Shown piece by piece: positions 61,270 to 64,000 of a stretch of 64,000 nt of DNA. The notes beneath the pieces are model-generated. The model was not told where the DNA came from, did not search any database, and saw only the letters and a list, made by a program, of their open reading frames with translations. Position numbers and translations under genes: made by a program. This stretch comes from Callaeas wilsoni (lineage: Eukaryota > Chordata > Aves > Passeriformes > Callaeidae): assembly GCA_013398955.1 (NCBI GenBank), contig VWPU01002122.1:186001-250000 (forward strand), written 5' to 3'. Every line of letters starts with the position of its first letter. Position 1 is the stretch's first letter.

Positions 61270-61690
61270 CAGAAGTAAACTTACTTAATTTATTTGCATA
61301 AATTGCCATTCTGTTATCTTTAAAAGCAAATGCAAATTGGCTCTGTCTGATATGATGATGGTTATTTGGCTCAAAAGTGCTTCAATTTGCGTAGCAATCT
61401 GGTGTCGTCTCTGCAGTGAGGCGATCCCAGGTAACATACAAATCCTGAATTATTCCAGAAATTAGTATGTTTAAAGCATCAATTTAAGTGCTAATTGCAG
61501 TAGTAATGAGAAAAAGCAGTACTACTGTGAGATTTGCATCTACTGCCCCATCAGTATGCCTGGAACGGCTGCTGACTGGCAGAGGATTTGGCTGCTAATT
61601 AAATAATTGTATGCATGGCAGTGTTCTTGTCTGATTCAATAGATGAAGATTAATCCTCAGATAAATATGTTTGGCTGGTATTGAAATGTC
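61270..61690. promoter_or_regulatory. Candidate enhancer: three octamers plus homeodomain sites
   Basis: Perfect octamers ATTTGCAT at 61292-61299 and 61532-61539 and ATGCAAAT at 61330-61337 lie within 250 bp. They are followed by CTAATTAAATAATTG (61595-61609) and GATTAATCC (about 61650). POU-domain factors bind the octamer, and TAAT/TAATCC cores are homeodomain sites. No ORF or repeat explains the block. This is the best regulatory candidate in the window, but it is unproven. Confidence 0.35.
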
Positions 61691-63210
61691 TTAGCAGTTT
61701 CTTCAAAAATAGCTTGTGTGTATGTAGTGTGTACGTTCACACTGCAAATGACTCTGTGCCTCTTTATATCTGTGTTTGTAAATACAGATGCATATAAGAA
61801 GGAAAAACATCATGTCTTGCCATCATGTGAGGAGAAAGTTTCACTTCCATGAGCTGTGAATGGCTTTATTGAGTATAGCAAAGTCATGACTGTATTGTGC
61901 AGGGCATTACAAATGTAAAACCTTCATACTAATACGTTATATTCCTTACAGTATTTTTTACAGAAAAAAAACTATTGTAATACCTTGCACAGAATTAAAA
62001 TTCATTTTGAGACTGTCTGTTGAGTGTCCTCATATATAGTCTTTCAGTGCTCACACAGACAGGGGCCAACAAGAGAAAAATTATTCAGCATCTGTATGAT
62101 ATGTTTTCTATAAAGAAAGAATATCAGACTACAGAGTTTAAGCTTAGCCTTCTGGCACCAGACGTGAACAGAGTCAAATAAAGTGGCAAATATGCCACTA
62201 AATTGCCAAAACCATTATTTCCCTAAAAAACCTTTTACTTCTCACTCAGAGTGTATTGAACCTATATCTTAAAGCTAAAGATTACTAGCAAGAAACTGGT
62301 AAAAACAGCTTAAGCTTTACATAAATTTCAGGCAGATGGGAAAAGGAAGAAATTTTATATTTGAAAAGAAGAAAATGCCTTTAAAGCAGATTGGTGATTA
62401 ATTTTTAAATAGCAGCTCTTGAAGCTGCTCATGAATTTGGAATATTAGGCTGGGTCCTGGGGAGACAGATTATTGGCAAAAATACTAATGATGTTCCCAA
62501 ATATTCGTGAAGAATTTTTCATTTGATTATAATTTGAATCTGTGGTCTTGGTAGATAAATCTATATGTATAGTATATATGTGCATGTATCTATTGGATAC
62601 ATTGACATATTTAAAAGGAGGTGCCATGTGCTTGTGTCTTCCTATACAGCAAAAAAAACATTAAAATTGTGAAAAAATACCTAAGTGACATGGGAGCCTA
62701 AGTTTATTTTTACAGAATTCAGTATTATAATTCCAAACCTCACTGAAAGTCAGGAGAGCTTTAAAAGCTGACAGCCTAAATTCAAACTATTTAGACTAAC
62801 CCCAGTCTTTGGTCAAAGCTCTATGTTTCAGACATTCATTGAGAATTATATTTCTTTAACAAAGCTTTTTCAGTTTCTAAGTGACTTAGGCATTAGGCAC
62901 CTTTTAAAATATGAAGTTGATAGCGATATTTTTGAAAGAGAAAAAAGAAACTTCAAGACTGAAAATAAATAAATATTATCTCTGCTATAGTGTTATCTAC
63001 TTTTACTCTGAAAGTATCTGTGTTCCTATAATCTTTTTTTCACTTTCACCTGCTACTACTTGACTTTTTTCCTTGGTGAGAAAAGCATTTCATGATTTTC
63101 CCCACATTGCATGGATGATAAAAAGGCAGCCTGCTGTGCATACTGTATCAATGATCAAGCAGTACTAAGTTTGCCTTTAATTTTCAAATACACAAGACTT
63201 GATAAATCAA

Positions 63211-63275
63211 GGAATCATAGAATCCTTTAGGTTGGAAAATGCCTTTAAGATCATCAAATACAACTGTTATTAGCC
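63211..63275 (-). mobile_element. CR1 LINE 3'-end fragment
   Basis: GGAATCATAGAATCCTTTAG followed by GTTGGAAAATGCCTTTAAGATCATC (in pieces) is the reverse complement of the CR1 3' end, which reads GATGATCTTTAAGGTCC ... CCAACC ... ATTCTATGATT. The fragment is short, as in most 5'-truncated CR1 copies, and diverged, so it is not recent. CR1 abundance points to a bird or reptile genome. Confidence 0.85.
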
Positions 63276-64000
63276 AACGCAGGATGACATATTAAATCTA
63301 CTTTCTCATCTAATGAGAAAGTTACTCAGAGTTACTTTGGTTTGTTTGTATTATAAAAGCTACATGAGGACATGACAGCCTTTGACAAATAGATTATGTT
63401 GGGGTTGTGTGGTATAAACCAGTCCAAAATCATAATCTTCACCAGACTATGGTGAAGGTAACAGGTAATGCCACTAAAGGAGTTAATAAATTATTATGTC
63501 TGCTGAAACTCAGCTTTGTTCTAACATGTTTGTAGCAGGTCTTGTCCTTTGAGACACATAGAAGCTTTCAAGGTAAATGATATCTAAAGTACAACCAAAG
63601 AGGTGATCGTCAGGTTGGTTTATGTCAGGCTGCCTCTCCTGAACTGAGCAGAAATACCCTGCTTAGATGCACAGAGACTCTCACACAGTGGGTCTGTAGA
63701 GTTCCTACCCTAAATTTCTTCTTAAAAACCTTTGCATTCAACATAAAATCATTTGCCAGTTGAGATGATACTACTCAAGTTGTCATCCAGTGTGATCTGC
63801 TGGAGGCGGGTTTAGTAATCTTGTGTATTAAATGTATCAAAACCTTGGCATCAATAATTTAGTTGAGAATGTCTGTATTTTTTTCACCTTCTTCAAAGTG
63901 CTGCCTTTTTTTCCCCATTTCCTTTCAGAGTTGGAAGAGAGAAAGATGTATTTTTCCTTAAAGTCCTAGCTGTTTAGTCTCTATTGCAATTTTCCTGTCG

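Larger units (their letters stand above)
1..64000 (+). other. ASCC3: ASCC3 gene, internal 3' portion (13 exons, both ends outside window)
   Basis: Thirteen exons with GT-AG borders and matching phases spell a continuous helicase polypeptide that I recognise as ASCC3. The family protein is a 3'-to-5' helicase of the Ski2-like/Brr2 type with two ATPase cassettes, each followed by a SEC63 domain. It works with ASCC1, ASCC2 and TRIP4 in the ASC-1 complex, supports ALKBH3 in alkylation repair, and splits collided ribosomes in ribosome quality control. Only the back of cassette 2 and the start of the second SEC63 domain lie here. Intron sizes in order are 135, 108, 2015, 9832, 103, 3448, 2604, 9182, 269, 17905, 12232, 513 and at least 3660 bp. 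The identity rests on recalled protein similarity, not a database search. Confidence 0.95.
60341..64000 (+). other. ASCC3: ASCC3 intron, 5' part (at least 3.66 kb)
   Basis: Starts with GTAACA and runs off the window. I searched by eye for the next SEC63 exon and did not find it. It contains an octamer-rich block (61.27-61.69 kb) and a CR1 remnant (63.2 kb). Confidence 0.75.

Noticed and set aside
1..64000. CRISPR array, operons, endogenous retrovirus, rRNA genes
   Set aside because: No regularly spaced repeats, no long gag/pol-like ORF, no LTR pair and no rRNA sequence was seen. The spliced helicase gene shows a vertebrate nuclear genome.

Overview
The window is a 64 kb piece of AT-rich, intron-rich vertebrate nuclear DNA carrying one recognisable protein gene on the + strand: the 3' half of ASCC3 (activating signal cointegrator 1 complex subunit 3), a large Ski2-like DNA/RNA helicase. 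A bird (or at least a sauropsid) is the best guess. The window has a CR1 LINE 3'-end remnant near 63.2 kb, a few worn MIR-like SINE scraps, no young LINE1, Alu or ERV, and very few microsatellites. The species cannot be named from this alone.

Layout: thirteen coding exons can be placed with GT-AG borders and a continuous reading frame (125-291, 427-572, 681-801, 2817-2959, 12792-12929, 13033-13153, 16602-16734, 19339-19464, 28647-28758, 29028-29162, 47068-47292, 59525-59676, 60190-60340). Together they encode 623 whole codons plus the last base of one split codon. This corresponds roughly to residues 1400-2030 of the about 2200-residue human protein (numbering recalled, approximate). The gene enters from the left in an intron and leaves on the right in an intron of at least 3.66 kb, so promoter, start codon, stop codon and 3'UTR are outside. 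The exons run in order through the back half of the second RecA-like ATPase cassette (DEIH box, STALANA motif III, motifs IV, V and VI), the winged-helix region, and the first part of the second SEC63 domain. No frameshift, stop or missing catalytic residue was seen.

Nearly 97% of the window is intron. The introns of 9.8, 9.2, 17.9 and 12.2 kb are mostly unremarkable AT-rich sequence. Within them I could support a CR1 remnant, MIR/ancient-repeat remnants, homopolymer and short tandem repeats, three clean inverted repeats (one a 47-nt hairpin), two CpG clusters, a 0.3 kb GC-rich island, several blocks whose composition resembles conserved non-coding regulatory DNA (one with three perfect octamer motifs), and two in-frame cryptic-exon candidates in the 12.2 kb intron.

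No bacterial-type operon, CRISPR array, rRNA or convincing tRNA gene is present. I did not find clear evidence of a previously undescribed system. The items most worth a second look are the CpG-dense segment at 14.29-14.53 kb, the in-frame cryptic exons at 47.9-48.5 kb, the octamer block at 61.3-61.6 kb and the GC-rich island at 41.25-41.56 kb.
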